Below, piece after piece: positions 6,029 to 6,848 of a DNA stretch of 6,848 bases. Under the pieces are notes generated by a model. It was not told the DNA's origin and searched no databases. It was given only the letters and a program-made list of their open reading frames with translations. The DNA comes from CAZYZQ01 sp964652075 (GTDB taxonomy: Bacteria > Bacillota > Clostridia > Oscillospirales > Oscillospiraceae), in contig CAZYZQ010000103.1 of NCBI GenBank assembly GCA_964652075.1, positions 1 to 6,848 of the forward strand, in the 5' to 3' direction. Within the stretch, counting starts at the first letter, position 1, and every line of letters starts with the position of its first letter. Made by a program: the position numbers and the translations under genes.

Positions 6029-6848
6029 ACGCCTGACTCCCCCGTATAAACTCCTGATAGCTTTGCTCCAGCGACCCCCTCGGGCTGTTCTGTCAGATGG
6101 AGCGCCCCGAGCAACGCCGCGTCCTCCGTCCCCACGAGGGGATGCGCCGGCGTCTCGCCGCCGAGCTGGAACAGCACCAGCGTGTGCGCATCCTCCAGCA
6201 CACACAGCCGCCGTATTCCCGTCAGATCCGCAGTTTGAAGCGTCTCCCGCGCCGGCCGGGCGGTGTGGTAACGGTAAATGGAGAGCGGCCACGCCCGGCG
6301 CGCCTCCAGCTTTTTCAGGATGATCGGGACCGCGCCGGGTTTGAACGCGGTGCAGCCCGGATCGTACAAATCGCCCCACTTGACCTGCTCGTCCAGCGCC
6401 TCGATCTTTTTGCGCAGGACGACGTTGTCGTCCATCTCGCGCCAGAGCTGCTTCCGGTAGCGCTCCCCAATCAGGGCCAGCGCGATCAGCGCAATCACCA
6501 CGATGCCCAGCAGCACCAGCGCCAGCACAACGAGATTTATCTTCGCATTGAGATACGAATTGTAGTCAAGCACCGTTTCCGCGTTTGTCAGCAGGCAGAT
6601 CTTGTAGTCCTCCCCGCCGTAAGAAAACGCCACGCCGGACGCCACATAGGGCGTCTCCTCAATCTGGATGGTGTCATGGAGCACGCGGTTCGGCCCGAGC
6701 CTGCGCAAGAACTCCCGCGCGCTGTCCGAATGGAAGTACGTCGCTTCCGTAAAGCCCTTGTAGCGGCTCGTCTCCAGCACGTCGCGCACAAAAATCAGCG
6801 AATCGTGCTGGGAAAACGTCCAGTAGCGGTTGTTGGACGCGTCCAGCG
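6010..6848 (-). CDS. Membrane-anchored sensor-like protein with short, possibly degenerate GGDEF-like C-terminus (partial; N-terminus outside window)
   Basis: The frame is open to the window edge, giving 278 visible C-terminal residues; a GTG at 6789 is internal, since the frame continues in plausible protein upstream (DASNNRYWTFSQHDSLIFV). Residues 1-100 look like an extracytoplasmic alpha/beta sensing domain. One membrane helix lies at about 103-127, so an earlier helix is expected outside the window. A charged linker (RYRKQLWREMDDN, about 130-157) resembles the signalling helix that precedes GGDEF domains. It leads into LYDPGCTAFKPGAV (160-173), which recalls the D.LTGL.NR start of a GGDEF domain. 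The remaining 105 residues are too short for a full GGDEF domain and have no GGDEF active site; GGE at 229-231 is not in the usual hairpin context. It could be a degenerate c-di-GMP-related effector or an unrelated domain. The gene overlaps the next by 19 bases, so the two products probably act together. Confidence 0.7.
   Translation of the reverse strand, partial: LDASNNRYWTFSQHDSLIFVRDVLETSRYKGFTEATYFHSDSAREFLRRLGPNRVLHDTIQIEETPYVASGVAFSYGGEDYKICLLTNAETVLDYNSYLNAKINLVVLALVLLGIVVIALIALALIGERYRKQLWREMDDNVVLRKKIEALDEQVKWGDLYDPGCTAFKPGAVPIILKKLEARRAWPLSIYRYHTARPARETLQTADLTGIRRLCVLEDAHTLVLFQLGGETPAHPLVGTEDAALLGALHLTEQPEGVAGAKLSGVYTGESGVWKRNC
6037..6043 (-). promoter_or_regulatory. Ribosome binding site of the PTPS-like gene
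   Basis: GGGGGAG lies eight bases before the ATG at 6028, inside the coding end of the upstream gene. It supports the 155-residue start (MEEKLLRKYV) over a longer frame from about 6379, whose extra residues are a low-complexity Arg/Gly/Ala reading of the overlapping gene. Confidence 0.75.

Noticed and set aside
6029..6379. Long N-terminal extension of the PTPS-like gene
   Set aside because: The extra residues are an Arg/Gly/Ala/Pro-rich out-of-frame reading of the upstream gene; the PTPS fold begins right after the ATG at 6028, which has a ribosome site.
6787..6789. GTG at 6789 as the true start of the sensor-like gene
   Set aside because: The frame stays open to the window edge with ordinary protein sequence, no ribosome site precedes the GTG, and a first membrane helix is still missing.

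Overview
The window reads as a tightly packed bacterial segment, probably from a fairly GC-rich member of the Clostridia (Oscillospiraceae-like). This guess rests on strong AGGAGG-like ribosome sites, a textbook sigma-A promoter, a MarR plus two-gene ABC exporter operon, and gut-Firmicute-like protein families; no taxonomic marker is present. All five genes lie on the minus strand, so transcription runs from high to low coordinates. Only about 195 bases (2820-3014) are non-coding.

Region A (6848 down to 3015) is a translationally coupled three-gene module. It starts with the C-terminal part of a membrane-anchored sensor-like protein, cut by the window edge. Its end overlaps by 19 bases the start of a 155-residue homologue of 6-pyruvoyl-tetrahydropterin synthase (PTPS/QueD fold). 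That gene's stop overlaps by 4 bases (ATGA) the start of an 849-residue polytopic membrane protein resembling the 'PTPS-related' membrane family (COG5617/PF10131 type), with a large extracytoplasmic domain. The PTPS-like protein keeps the three zinc histidines but has lost the catalytic cysteine and aspartate positions, so it looks like a repurposed pterin-fold protein. The sensor's cytoplasmic end looks like a short, degenerate GGDEF-like domain. I infer a signal-controlled envelope or exopolysaccharide system; its function is not shown by the sequence, and it is the most novel part of the window.

Region B (2902-3014) closes that module with a hairpin terminator on the minus strand.

Region C (2892 down to 1) is a MarR-regulated drug-exporter operon. 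A consensus promoter (TTGACA, 17 bases, TATCAT) is flanked by two copies of a palindromic motif, GACAAGGTRCCT, one on the -35 box and one at the start point, which suggests autorepression. The genes are marR, then an ABC half-transporter with a degenerate ATPase site, then (overlapping by 11 bases) the start of its probable heterodimer partner, cut by the window edge.
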